DNA of 17,149 nucleotides from Candidatus Absconditabacterales bacterium (GTDB taxonomy: Bacteria > Patescibacteriota > Gracilibacteria > Absconditabacterales > Absconditicoccaceae), in assembly GCA_937965925.1 (NCBI GenBank), contig CALCME010000013.1, positions 1-17,149 of the forward strand. The letters are read 5' to 3'. A program made the translations under genes and the position numbers. Below are positions 9,149-16,742 of the stretch, piece after piece. Positions within the stretch are counted from its first letter, which is position 1. Every line of letters begins with the position of its first letter. The notes beneath the pieces are model-generated. The model saw only the letters and a list, made by a program, of their open reading frames with translations. It ran no database searches and was not told where the DNA came from.

Positions 9149-9246
9149 CGTCATTACGAGATGTGTAACGACGTGGTAATATCGTGAAGTTGCAATCCTT
9201 ACGTGATTGCCACGACTCAGTATCGTTCGTCTCGCAATGACATATT
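9149..9246 (+). repeat. Palindromic intergenic repeat, copy 1
   Basis: About 98 bases. Outer arms CGTCATTACGAG and CTCGCAATGACA pair imperfectly, as do inner arms CGTGGTAAT and ATTGCCACG, so the unit can fold into a long stem. A second copy in the same orientation lies at 10242-10353. The arms resemble the GTCATTGCGAG-type dispersed repeats seen in many bacterial genomes. The element separates cysE from cysM. Confidence 0.8.
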
Positions 9247-9276
9247 ACATCAAAATTTACTACTCACCAATAACCA

Positions 9277-10173
9277 ATGACCAATAACCCAACAACTATC
9301 CTCGACACCATCTGAAACACTCCTCTTGTGAAACTCCAACACCTCTCACCAACCCCACACGTAGAAATCCGAGCAAAAATGGAATCTCACAATCCATGAT
9401 GAAGTGTAAAAGACAGACCAGCATATAATATGATCAAACAGGCCATGAGTAGAGGAGAACTTAAAGTATGAGATACGATTATAGAAGCAACGAGTGGGAA
9501 CACTGGTATTGCACTAGCAATGGTTTGATGAGTCTTGTGAATCAACGTTATCTTAGTGATGAAAGAAAACAGCACATTGGAAAGAATTGCAACTATGAGA
9601 TGATATGGAGCGACACTCATCTTGACTCCTGCAGAAAAATGAATTATCTATGCAAGGGATCATGCAGCACAGCTAGCAAAACAACACTGATATCTCTTGC
9701 TAGATCAATTCAACAACCAAGATAATCAAAAAGCTCATTACCTCTCGACATGACCAGAACTCCGAGAACAAACAGCATGAAAGATCACCCACTTCGTCTC
9801 AGCAAAATGAACGACAGGGACGATAACAGGAACAGGAACGTATCTCAAAGAAAAAAATCCAGACATACATATCGTGTGAGCAGAACCATGACCATGAGCA
9901 ACTATACCTGGAATACGTAAGCGACCAGAAGCATATATACCAGGTATATATAACCCAGATGTTGTTGATCAACTCATGGACGTTACCCAAGAAGATGCAG
10001 AAGATACCGCGCTTCTTCTTGGTAAGAAAGAGTGAATATTCTGTGGAAAAAGTGCCTGAGGAGCCTGTCGAACTGCTCTCCAAGTAGCTAAGCAACTAGA
10101 ATCATGACTCATCGTCTTTATTGTGTGTGATACCTGAAGTCGCTATATCGCATCCGGACTATTTGATGGGTAG
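9277..10173 (+). CDS. cysM: Cysteine synthase (O-acetylserine sulfhydrylase, CysM type)
   Basis: A 298-residue PLP enzyme that converts O-acetylserine and sulfide (or thiosulfate for some CysM) to cysteine. Seen: TIGNTPLVKL (11-20), the PLP lysine Lys45 in NPGGSVKDRPAYNM, the substrate loop ATSGNTGIAL (71-80), the phosphate-binding region KGTTGTITGTG (177-187), IPGI (210-213) and the C-terminal GKSAGGA (257-263) with CDTGSRY (284-290). NPGGSVKDRPA and GTTGT are closer to CysM than to CysK. Many essential glycines, among them those of GNTP and both of NPGG, are TGA. The ATG lies in a small AC-rich direct-repeat tract (CCAATAAC twice) with no Shine-Dalgarno site. It probably uses the product of the cysE gene upstream. 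It is bracketed by two copies of the same palindromic repeat. Confidence 0.92.
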
Positions 10174-10241
10174 ATGTTAAAGAGGATACCGTGTAGAGAC
10201 GGATTGCATTCGTCTTCGTAAGAGAGAACGTTCATCAGTAT

Positions 10242-10353
10242 CGTCATTACGAGGAGATTCATTCTTTCAATGTATCGACGTGGTAATCTCGTGAAGATAG
10301 CATCCAGACCAGATTGCCACGACTCACTATCGTTCGTCTCGCAATGACATATT
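10242..10353 (+). repeat. Palindromic intergenic repeat, copy 2
   Basis: About 112 bases, in direct orientation relative to copy 1 and nearly identical over the last 45 bases (ATTGCCACGACTCA to CTCGCAATGACATATT) and over CGACGTGGTAAT. The insert between the left outer and inner arms is longer than in copy 1. A small hairpin, AGACG (10197-10201) with CGTCT (10211-10215), lies just upstream. With copy 1 it flanks cysM. Confidence 0.8.
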
Positions 10354-10402
10354 GTTATCTAATGTTCACTAATTCATCTAATTTATCCAACTATACTATA
10401 AT

Positions 10403-10708
10403 ATGCACACCTCAGTCGAAAAACGAGAATCGTATGATTCATCTCCATATAAAGAATGAGTAAACACCTATATCAAAGATGTAGATTGGTACCAGTCTAG
10501 AGCGAAAGAAATTCAACTATCAGAGAAAACTCTCTCAGTAGATGATATATGTTTGAATGTGTATAATGAACTTGCCGAAAAAATTACAAATTATTTTGCA
10601 ACAACTCCCGTAGATCAAGACATCATACAAACCGAACTCTTAAGAGCCAAGACCTTATGTTGCGTCTTGAGAAGATGGAGAGTAGCAGAGATAGTAAATG
10701 ATCAATAA
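10403..10708 (+). CDS. Hypothetical protein of 101 residues
   Basis: It starts MHTSVEKRESYDSSPYKEG and is mostly helical and charged, ending with a basic segment (LRRWRVAEIVNDQ). One Gly is TGA. It has two adjacent cysteines (TLCCVLRRW) but no known motif. The ATG is preceded by TATACT and five more bases, so the mRNA might be leaderless. A 20-base stretch 12 bases upstream resembles one in front of the TrmB-like gene. It converges on the secreted protein downstream, with a hairpin at its 3' end. Function is unknown. Confidence 0.6.
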
Positions 10709-10722
10709 TAGTCGTTGATCAT
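10698..10722. terminator. Hairpin at the 3' end between convergent genes
   Basis: ATGATCAA (10698-10705), a 9-base loop and TTGATCAT (10715-10722): a perfect 8-bp stem that overlaps the stop codon of the upstream gene. It lies between two convergent genes and may end transcription from both sides, but the following T-run is weak. Confidence 0.4.
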
Positions 10723-10754
10723 CATTGATAAAAAGGAAAAGGAAATTCAGGAAA

Positions 10755-11399
10755 CTAGAAAGCAGGAATACAATGTCTTTCGTTATAATGTGTACCAGAA
10801 TTGTTTACATTATCCTTTTTTTTATCATCTCCACCTCCAGTAAAATGAACTTCACCAAGGTAAGTAAAATTCTTTGCCAAGAACATGATTTTATCTAGAT
10901 CTTCTTGTGTCGCATTCATATGCTTGCTTAGGATATCGATATCGTCTCACATTGGCTTTTTTTGAAAATCATAGGTAATCTCACCTGATGTATGTTCATC
11001 AGGATAGATAGTCTTATGTACAGACATAAGCTCTCCATTATAGAGAAATTCAGCACTAATTTTTTCTCATTTCTCTCTTCAATTCCCTGTATAAAAAACT
11101 CTACGAAATCGTCTGACACTATCATTTCTCATCAATTCGTTAAATGTTGCTTCCTTTAAACGAAACAAAGAATCTAATCATCTCTCATTCTCTTTAGAAT
11201 GCGGATCTACGTTTATCTCTTCTTGAAAATCGTAAAGATGAGACGTATCTGGAAGCGTATCTTGTACAGGAACAGTTTTAGTCGTATTAGTCGTAATACG
11301 AAGAAGTGCTTCTTTTGTCGAAGCATCTACTTTTCCAGTATAAAAGGATAGTGTAAGAACGAAACATGTAGAAAGATACGTACGAGATAATGTATTCAT
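10755..11399 (-). CDS. Secreted protein of unknown function
   Basis: A 214-residue protein with an N-terminal signal peptide (MNTLSRTYLSTCFVLTLSFY, cleavage probably near KVDA-ST). The mature part starts with a Thr-rich linker (TTNTTKTVPVQDTLPDT) and continues with a charged domain. In that domain, FNELMRNDSVRRFRRVFYTG, EFLYNGELMSVHKTIYPDEH and a short Gly/Lys run (FTGGGDDKKKDN) can be seen. I know no family. An upstream in-frame ATG at 11489 would add 30 residues, but a promoter at 11440-11467 would start transcription inside that extension, and the signal peptide argues for 11399. UGA as Gly is needed in several places. The product is probably exported, perhaps to the cell surface. Confidence 0.68.
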
Positions 11400-11439
11400 A
11401 ACTGACTTATATGAGAGAATAGTGAAAAATGTATTATGC

Positions 11440-11467
11440 AGTATAGTTAGATATACTTTTTCTTCAA
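11440..11467 (-). promoter_or_regulatory. Promoter of the 214-residue secreted protein
   Basis: On the minus strand, TTGAAG (11462-11467), a 16-base spacer and TATACT (11440-11445). The predicted start near 11433 leaves a leader of about 34 bases and decides the start codon at 11399. Confidence 0.5.
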
Positions 11468-11501
11468 GAGTACCAATAACAAGTACCATTAAACATGAAT
11501 A

Positions 11502-13061
11502 CTAGTCGTCCTTCTTCCTCCTAAAGTTCCCCTTCAACCTATCTAACCAATGTTTCCTAGGCAAAGGCAATCCATGCTTTTTTAGGAACTTCACTTCCAT
11601 AGGTATCACACGGTAATGGTTTCATTGCTCGTCTTTGATCACTTTTTTGAGTATATCTGGATGAATGGTTCGTTGTGATCACTCTCAGAGTATTTTTCAT
11701 GACTCACGTACTGATCTTTGAGAGTAAAATTGTCATTCACACATCCATCATTCATAGCATGAAAGATCATCTATTGTGATAATATCTACTCATGTTGGTA
11801 TATCGACAGAAATATGACTATCTCTTCGCAAGTATCAAGATCAAAGACATTCTTCTTTTGTAATCTCAGTATCAAGAGTAACAAGGGAAGCAACAGTATC
11901 ATTGAAATAGTATGGATTCATTCGTCAAGGAAAAAATTCGCCTAATTCACCGCTCTCGTCCATTTCTGTAAAAATTTGGTTTACTTTTTTATACCAGTCA
12001 TCTTTTGTGTATTGTTTGTTGAAGATGCAGAAAGATTTATTTTTGAGTCAAACACACCCTAAACAGAAAGAACATCACTCCATATAAAATGAGTAGTATA
12101 TATTGCTATTATCTATGATATTTACTGAACAGTAAAAATGCTCTCCACGACCAGCACAGACTACTCCACAGTAATCACTTCCATATGGAGATCACACAAA
12201 GACCGAATCAATAAGATTCTCATTTCCATCAACTCATGAACTAAACATAACATTTCTTCATCTATGAAGCTGATAGACCAAAAATCAATTCTCTACTTGA
12301 TCTGATGCAACGATACCACTTCATGTACAGTCTGTGGTAGCAAGATTCTCCAGAGTTCACTTCTTTAGAAAATCAATAAATTTCATTGGATCTAAAAGTT
12401 GTTTTTTTCTTTTAATATACTCTACTTTAGAGTATCTTATATTATAGATACAGTATGATTGATTTGTTAAATTATCACAAAAAAGACATTCTTGGCATCA
12501 CTGAAGATTTGACGATCCCCATATATTACTACTATCCAAAATATTTTGAGAAAAAAAGATATGAGATGATCTAAAAACAGAAAGAGAAGAATAGATGGTA
12601 TGACTATTATCTTGGATATAGACACTATTAAAAATATTTGCACAAGCATCTTTCACATTTAAACTATAGATAATATTCTCGCAATCATGTATAACCGTAT
12701 TACTCAGATAACATCATTTAGAAGACATAATTTGATCCGCATACGTTGACCTTTCGTTTTCTCATCGAGTGAGTAATGGTCTAAGAGGAACAACTTTGAA
12801 GAGTCATCAAAACTGCTTGAAAAAAGAAAATCAAGATTCATATTCACGACCATACTGAAGGAGAGAATCTCTCTTTGCTTCAAAATCTTCTATAGTAGTA
12901 ATCGTTACCCTATTTTCATCTGGATACCTTGTGAGCAATGATCATCTTCTGTTTAATGTAAGAGGATGTCGACTCGCAATCTCTTTGATATACTGCCTCC
13001 ATGTAGTCATCTTACGTTTCTCTTGAATTTTTGTTTGTCGATGAGTGAGTCTGTTAGACAT
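11502..13061 (-). CDS. Cys-rich solenoid-like protein, paralogue A
   Basis: A 519-residue protein. The N-terminus (MSNRLTHRQTKIQEKRK, then YIKEIASRHPLTL) matches that of the gene upstream, which supports both starts. The middle (about 115-350) is built of short irregular repeats rich in Ser, Asn, Ile and Tyr (NTVIHDCENIIYS, SVYIQDNSHTIYSS, SSHIFFSQNILDSSNI), as in a parallel beta-solenoid. Two modules each end in a C-x2-C-x2-C cluster: Cys189/192/195 (GCQECLFC) and Cys330/333/336 (GCSFCLGC). Each is followed by a N-x-S-[YF]-C-I-[YF]-N segment. The C-terminus has KFLKKHGLPLPRKHW, which recalls the LPLPR-x-C segment of zinc-ribbon proteins of candidate phyla but without its cysteines. No signal peptide is seen. 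Metal binding is inferred; function is unknown. Confidence 0.72.
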
Positions 13062-13077
13062 ATATACAATGATGGGA

Positions 13078-13102
13078 TAAAACCCTATGCTTTAGCGTAG
13101 GG
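13078..13102 (-). terminator. Rho-independent terminator after paralogue B
   Basis: Read on the minus strand: CCCTACGC, loop TAAA, GCATAGGG (one C-A mismatch), then TTTTAT. It lies 15 bases past the stop codon of paralogue B and before the start of paralogue A, so the two tandem genes are probably separate transcripts. Confidence 0.7.
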
Positions 13103-13117
13103 ACTACGTCTAAGAAA

Positions 13118-14614
13118 TTATGATGCAAAATTATCCTTCACTCTCTCCAACCGATGCTTCCTCGGCACTGGTAATCCATATTTTTTAAGAAACTTTAGTT
13201 CCTTTGGAAGAAGACGATATGCATTTCATTGCTCATCTTGTATAATGTTCTTTAAGATTGCTGGATCTATTTCTACAAGTCAATTCTCTCATAGAGATTC
13301 AAATGTTCATAGATCAGCTGAAGAAACAATTTCAACTCACGCTGGTATATCAATCGAGATAGCCTCATCCCTTCGAAGAAATCAGTCTTCTTTGATCTCT
13401 TGTGAAGAGACTAAGTCATCTATCAAGTAAGCAGCTGTATCATTATAATAGAAGGGATTAATTGAAGCTGGGAAGAACGATCAAAGAGTTCATTCTCTTT
13501 CCATATACTCACCAATCTCATCTACTAGAGTAAGTCGTTCTTCTTTGGTGTATTGTGTGTTCAAGATACAGTATGAAGCATTCTTGAGTCATATACATCA
13601 GTAGCAGTATGAGCAGTTTTCTAGTCCCCATGAGTAGTAGATGTTTGAACTCTTGATGATAAGGGTAGAACAATAGACATGTTCTGATTCTGCCGTTCCA
13701 TGAACCGCATAGATATCTGAAGCAAAACCAGCTCATCAGATAAAAACATCTGACATGTTACTATCTCCGTCTTTTCATCATCACAAGACCACATTACGAC
13801 AATCAGTAAGGTTTGTAGACAGTGTACAGTCTTGTGAAGACGTACTTTCCACAACAAATGATCAACTCACATCATCATCACTTCATAAATTCATCCCAGG
13901 TTTATTCAGAAGACTATACCGCTCTTCAAATTTCTCCGTCTTTTTCATGATTTCAGCTTTTTTCTCAAAATATGCTTCTTTTGTGTATTGTCTATTCTGT
14001 ATGCGATACGAAACGTTTTGCATATCGGTACATAAGATACAGTGGGTAGATCATTGCATATTTTGTGAGAACCAGATATCACTACATCATGAGAGATATT
14101 TACTATAGAATACATTATATGAATTGATCACTCAAACACTCTGATAGATGTTTTCACTCCCAGAGTAGATCATCACCGAGTTCATCACATTGGTACAGTC
14201 CTCTCTCACTCACATACTATACATAACATTCTCACATCACAATACTACAAAGTTACTCAGATAGACATCTTTCGATCATCGAACAACATCAGCATACTGT
14301 GTATTCTCTCATGCTGCCATCTGGAAACATCTCTCTTTTGGAAGCATAGAAAACAACTCAGCAAATTGATCAAAAAACGATTCTTCACGATTCCATCCAC
14401 GTCATAGAGAAAGAAACTCCTCTCTTGCAGATTCGTACTCATCGGTGGAGACTAAGTTTGAAATTCTTTCTGATTTCGGATATCTACTGATTCATCACTC
14501 TTGTTTGTAGAACGTCATAGGACGTCGCGAAGCTATTTCTTTTATAAACGCTTTGTATGATGTTTGAGCACGCTTTTCTTTGATGGTGTTTTGGAGGTTG
14601 GTAAGGTTTGACAT
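13118..14614 (-). CDS. Cys-rich solenoid-like protein, paralogue B
   Basis: A 498-residue homologue of the gene downstream. Shared parts are the N-terminus (EKR, then FIKEIASRRPMTF), the repetitive Ser/Asn/Tyr-rich middle (NIYQSVGVINSYNVFYS, DIWFSQN) and a CxxCxxC module at Cys334/337/340 (NCSYCYGC) followed by IGLKNASYCILNTQYTKEE. The C-terminus is nearly the same (EQGNAYRLLPKELKFLKKYG, then LPVPRKHRLER). At the first module position the cluster is incomplete (GSTHCILC, residues 188-195), with Ser at 189 where A has Cys. The pair looks like a tandem duplication followed by divergence. More than twenty glycines are TGA. No signal peptide or enzyme motif is seen. It has its own promoter and terminator. 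Confidence 0.72.
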
Positions 14615-14646
14615 GAGAAAAAGAGTATAAGTAAAAGAATATATAA

Positions 14647-14675
14647 AGTATAATGTTGAAGCAATTTTTTAGCAA
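14647..14675 (-). promoter_or_regulatory. Promoter of solenoid paralogue B
   Basis: On the minus strand, TTGCTA (14670-14675), a 17-base spacer and TATACT (14647-14652). The predicted start near 14640 gives a leader of about 26 bases to the ATG at 14614. Confidence 0.55.
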
Positions 14676-14687
14676 ATTACTACGACT

Positions 14688-14933
14688 TTATAATGTTATG
14701 TGTCTTACTACATTTTGAGCTCTAAGTATATATGCAGTTTCTTCTTGAGTCTCTCTATATGTTATTGGTAATTTCAATCACTTGGGGTGCTCAGCAAAAA
14801 GTTGAAATAATAAACAGCCATGTATTACTACTTTCGATACCTTTGAGTTCCTAATACGTGCATATACTCCTGTGTCCACAACAGATAAGATTACGAAGTA
14901 AAAGTTTCTTTTGTCGGCCGGACAACTAAACAA
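14688..14933 (-). pseudogene. Possible remnant or TTG-started small ORF
   Basis: A frame of 81 codons with protein-like composition (SCPADKRNFYFVILSV, VVIHGCLLFQLFAEHPKG, ITYRETQEETAYILRA) and one TGA glycine. There is no ATG before the first residues. A TAG (14937-14939) precedes it in frame, and beyond that eight more codons lead to a TAA. Either translation starts at the TTG at 14933 or this is the tail of a decayed gene. It reads towards paralogue B and ends at its promoter. No family is recognised; a chance frame is possible. Confidence 0.3.
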
Positions 14934-15003
14934 TATCTACGGATCAAAACATATCAAGTATACTTACTCCCATTTGTTGTCACAAATATTACAACATATA
15001 TAG

Positions 15004-15071
15004 ATGCAAATACTAGCTACACATTTGCATATTTCACATATACCAATATAATGTCACTATATATATGACAT
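15004..15071. promoter_or_regulatory. Promoter and two candidate operators of the TrmB-like regulator
   Basis: Promoter on the plus strand: TTGCAT (15025-15030), 16 bases, TATAAT (15047-15052). Inverted repeat 1, ATGCAAAT (15004-15011) and ATTTGCAT (15023-15030), covers the -35 box. Inverted repeat 2, ATGTCA (15051-15056) and TGACAT (15066-15071), covers the end of the -10 box and the expected start. Repeats at both core elements suggest repression, most simply by the regulator encoded just downstream. Confidence 0.5.
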
Positions 15072-15117
15072 ATGTATCAGCCAATTTCCACCAATTTATC
15101 TAATTTCACCAAACAAT

Positions 15118-15918
15118 ATGCTCCCCAAATCACTCTTACAAAAAATAGAATCACTCCTCACTAGACTCTGACTCAATCAGTCAGAACAGAAGATCTATAT
15201 GACAGGATTGTTTTCTGGGTCACTCACCATCCAACAACTTGCTGAGAAGTCATGAATAAAACGTGTAACAGCACACAGTATCGTGAGTGCACTGATGGAA
15301 ATGGGACTGTTCCAGGAAACTATGAGAGGAAAGAAACGTCTTGTACACCCTTCACCTCCCGAAGCTATAGAACATCTTCTAGAAAAGAAACAGTTCGAAC
15401 TCGATCAACTCTCCTCACAGTATAACTCTACCCTCAACATATTTTCAAAAATACAGAACCTCTCGGAAAATTTTCCAAAAGTACGTATGCTTCAGTGAAC
15501 AGAATGAATAACGACTACTCTACTAGAACAAGCAAAAGATAAACACGATGTCTATGTACTTAACGATGCACATAGTCTAAACAATCTTGTAGAAGAGAAA
15601 ACATTACACCGAAGTTACACAAAAAGAACCTCTCTCGGCATCAAAACTCGCATGGTCTTTCCTGAGTGATTTACTGATTTTTGGCATTTGAGTTGGGATG
15701 ATGATGTGAATATTCACATCAAGACACTTGCTCCAGAACTCATTACCACCTGATGAGTAGAGATTCGATGAAACAAAGTTGCACTTCATTGTCGAAAGGA
15801 ATGATTTGTCACCTCAACCATCATGGAAAACAAAGAAACCGCAGCCCTCATCATGTGTATGTTTAATGCCCTGCGACACCAGGCAGTCGACTATCAAGGT
15901 AGTTTTGTGTTGGTGTAG
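15118..15918 (+). CDS. TrmB-family transcriptional regulator
   Basis: A 266-residue protein with the layout of TrmB-type regulators: a winged helix-turn-helix at about 15-78 (LNQSEQKIYMTGLFSGSLTI, then QQLAEKSGIKRVTAHSIVSA as recognition helices and a basic wing MRGKKRLVHP), a coiled-coil stretch (AIEHLLEKKQFELDQLSSQY, 83-102) and a C-terminal alpha/beta ligand-like domain (KVRMLQGTEGI, DVYVLNDAHS, IKTRMVFPEGF, EIRGNKVAL). TrmB proteins of archaea sense sugars; many bacterial relatives have unknown ligands. TGA encodes Gly in the HTH turn (KSGIK). A promoter with two inverted repeats lies upstream, which suggests autoregulation. Target genes cannot be named; neighbours on either side are divergent or separated. 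Confidence 0.78.
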
Positions 15919-16001
15919 TGAGGAAATGAGGTAAGATTTGATTTCAAGTAAAATATGGTTACAAGTATATAGAGATCTTTTTATATAAGCAATTCATTGA
16001 G

Positions 16002-16265
16002 ATGACTACTATTCAAGTAAAACCTCAAGGAAATTCATTTGTTCCTGTAGATAGTTCACATAATCAAAAAGAACGAGATACGTCAAGTGAGTACTTTTTG
16101 ACAATAAAACCAAGAAAAGCAAATAAGAATCAGTCTAACAATAAAGAATGAAAAAAAGTAAATACGCAGTATTTTAAACAAAGACGATCTCATTTAAAAT
16201 GATCTACAGATAATCTATCTGATAAAGAACTTATTCATTCAGCTTATCAAAAACATGATAGATAA
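16002..16265 (+). CDS. Antitoxin-like small protein upstream of a PIN toxin
   Basis: An 87-residue protein, very basic and Ser/Asn/Lys-rich (IKPRKANKNQSNNKEGKKVN, TQYFKQRRSHLKGSTDN), with a short helical C-terminus (DKELIHSAYQKHD). It overlaps the PIN-domain gene by 11 bases, the usual order antitoxin then toxin. It does not look like the common VapB folds (AbrB, RHH or Phd types), so the role rests on position only. The N-terminal part is probably disordered. Two glycines are TGA. The ATG at 16002 is the only good start; a weak TATATA box lies about 20 bases upstream. Confidence 0.6.
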
Positions 16266-16692
16266 AACATCAGTTCTTATTGATACAAATATTTTTCTTG
16301 ATTCAGCACTAAATAGAAATTGAGAAGATAACATTACTTCAATAAACAACATATTTGCTCTTATTGAACAATGACAAATTCATTGATTAATAACGATTCA
16401 ATCCATCTCAACGTGTTGATATCTACTCCAAAAACACACAAAAGACACAGAATGAACTAACATGTATATCAAATATATTGCAGAAAATTTTATAGTTCAA
16501 TGATGAAATAATTCGACTATTCTGAAAGCATTAGATCTTAGTTTCTCTGACACTGAAGATGCAATACTTGCACAGTCAGCATACGAAGCATGAGTAGATT
16601 TTATCATTACAAACAATCTCAAAGATTTCATAAACTCACCTGTTGAGGCACTCAATCCAATACAATTTCTTATTGCCACGGAACAGTTATAA
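16255..16692 (+). CDS. PIN-domain ribonuclease (VapC-like toxin)
   Basis: A 145-residue PIN domain, a metal-dependent RNase fold used by VapC toxins to cut tRNA or other RNA. Acidic residues stand where the family needs them: Asp10 in SVLIDTNIFLD (6-16), the pair Glu101-Asp102 in FSDTEDAILAQSA (97-109), and Asp124 in the C-terminal motif DFIITNNLKDF (115-125). TGA glycines occur in the loops. It overlaps the preceding small gene by 11 bases, which implies translational coupling. The 3' end contains the promoter of thrS. The toxin function is inferred from family and gene order; chromosomal PIN genes can also have other RNase roles. Confidence 0.8.
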
Positions 16693-16701
16693 TTATAAAA
16701 T
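16673..16701 (+). promoter_or_regulatory. Promoter of thrS inside the end of the PIN gene
   Basis: TTGCCA (16673-16678), a 17-base spacer and TAAAAT (16696-16701), five of six matches to consensus in each box. The predicted start near 16708 gives a leader of about 35 bases. It uncouples the tRNA synthetase gene from the toxin operon. Confidence 0.55.
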
Positions 16702-16742
16702 ATTACATATAAAAACTTTACCCTCTCATTTATAACAAACTC

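Larger units (their letters stand above)
14615..15117. other. Divergent intergenic region
   Basis: About 500 bases between paralogue B (-) and the TrmB-like gene (+). It holds a promoter for each, two inverted repeats in front of the regulator and one questionable minus-strand frame, all listed separately. The rest is AT-rich with TATATA tracts and shows no tRNA-like or other recognised RNA structure. Confidence 0.5.

Noticed and set aside
9160..9240. Palindromic repeat taken as a tRNA or CRISPR unit
   Set aside because: The arms do not form a cloverleaf, there is no T-loop sequence, and only two widely spaced copies exist without regular spacers.
9277..10173. Composite transposon carrying cysM
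   Set aside because: No transposase, no target-site duplication and no long terminal inverted repeats are visible; only two short dispersed repeats flank the gene.
10928..11125. 65-codon minus-strand frame in another phase of the secreted protein
   Set aside because: The frame with the signal peptide and UGA-Gly runs through the whole region; this one is a phase shadow.
13245..14108. Plus-strand frames of 61 and 117 codons
   Set aside because: Both are antisense shadows of solenoid paralogue B, whose homology to paralogue A fixes the coding strand.
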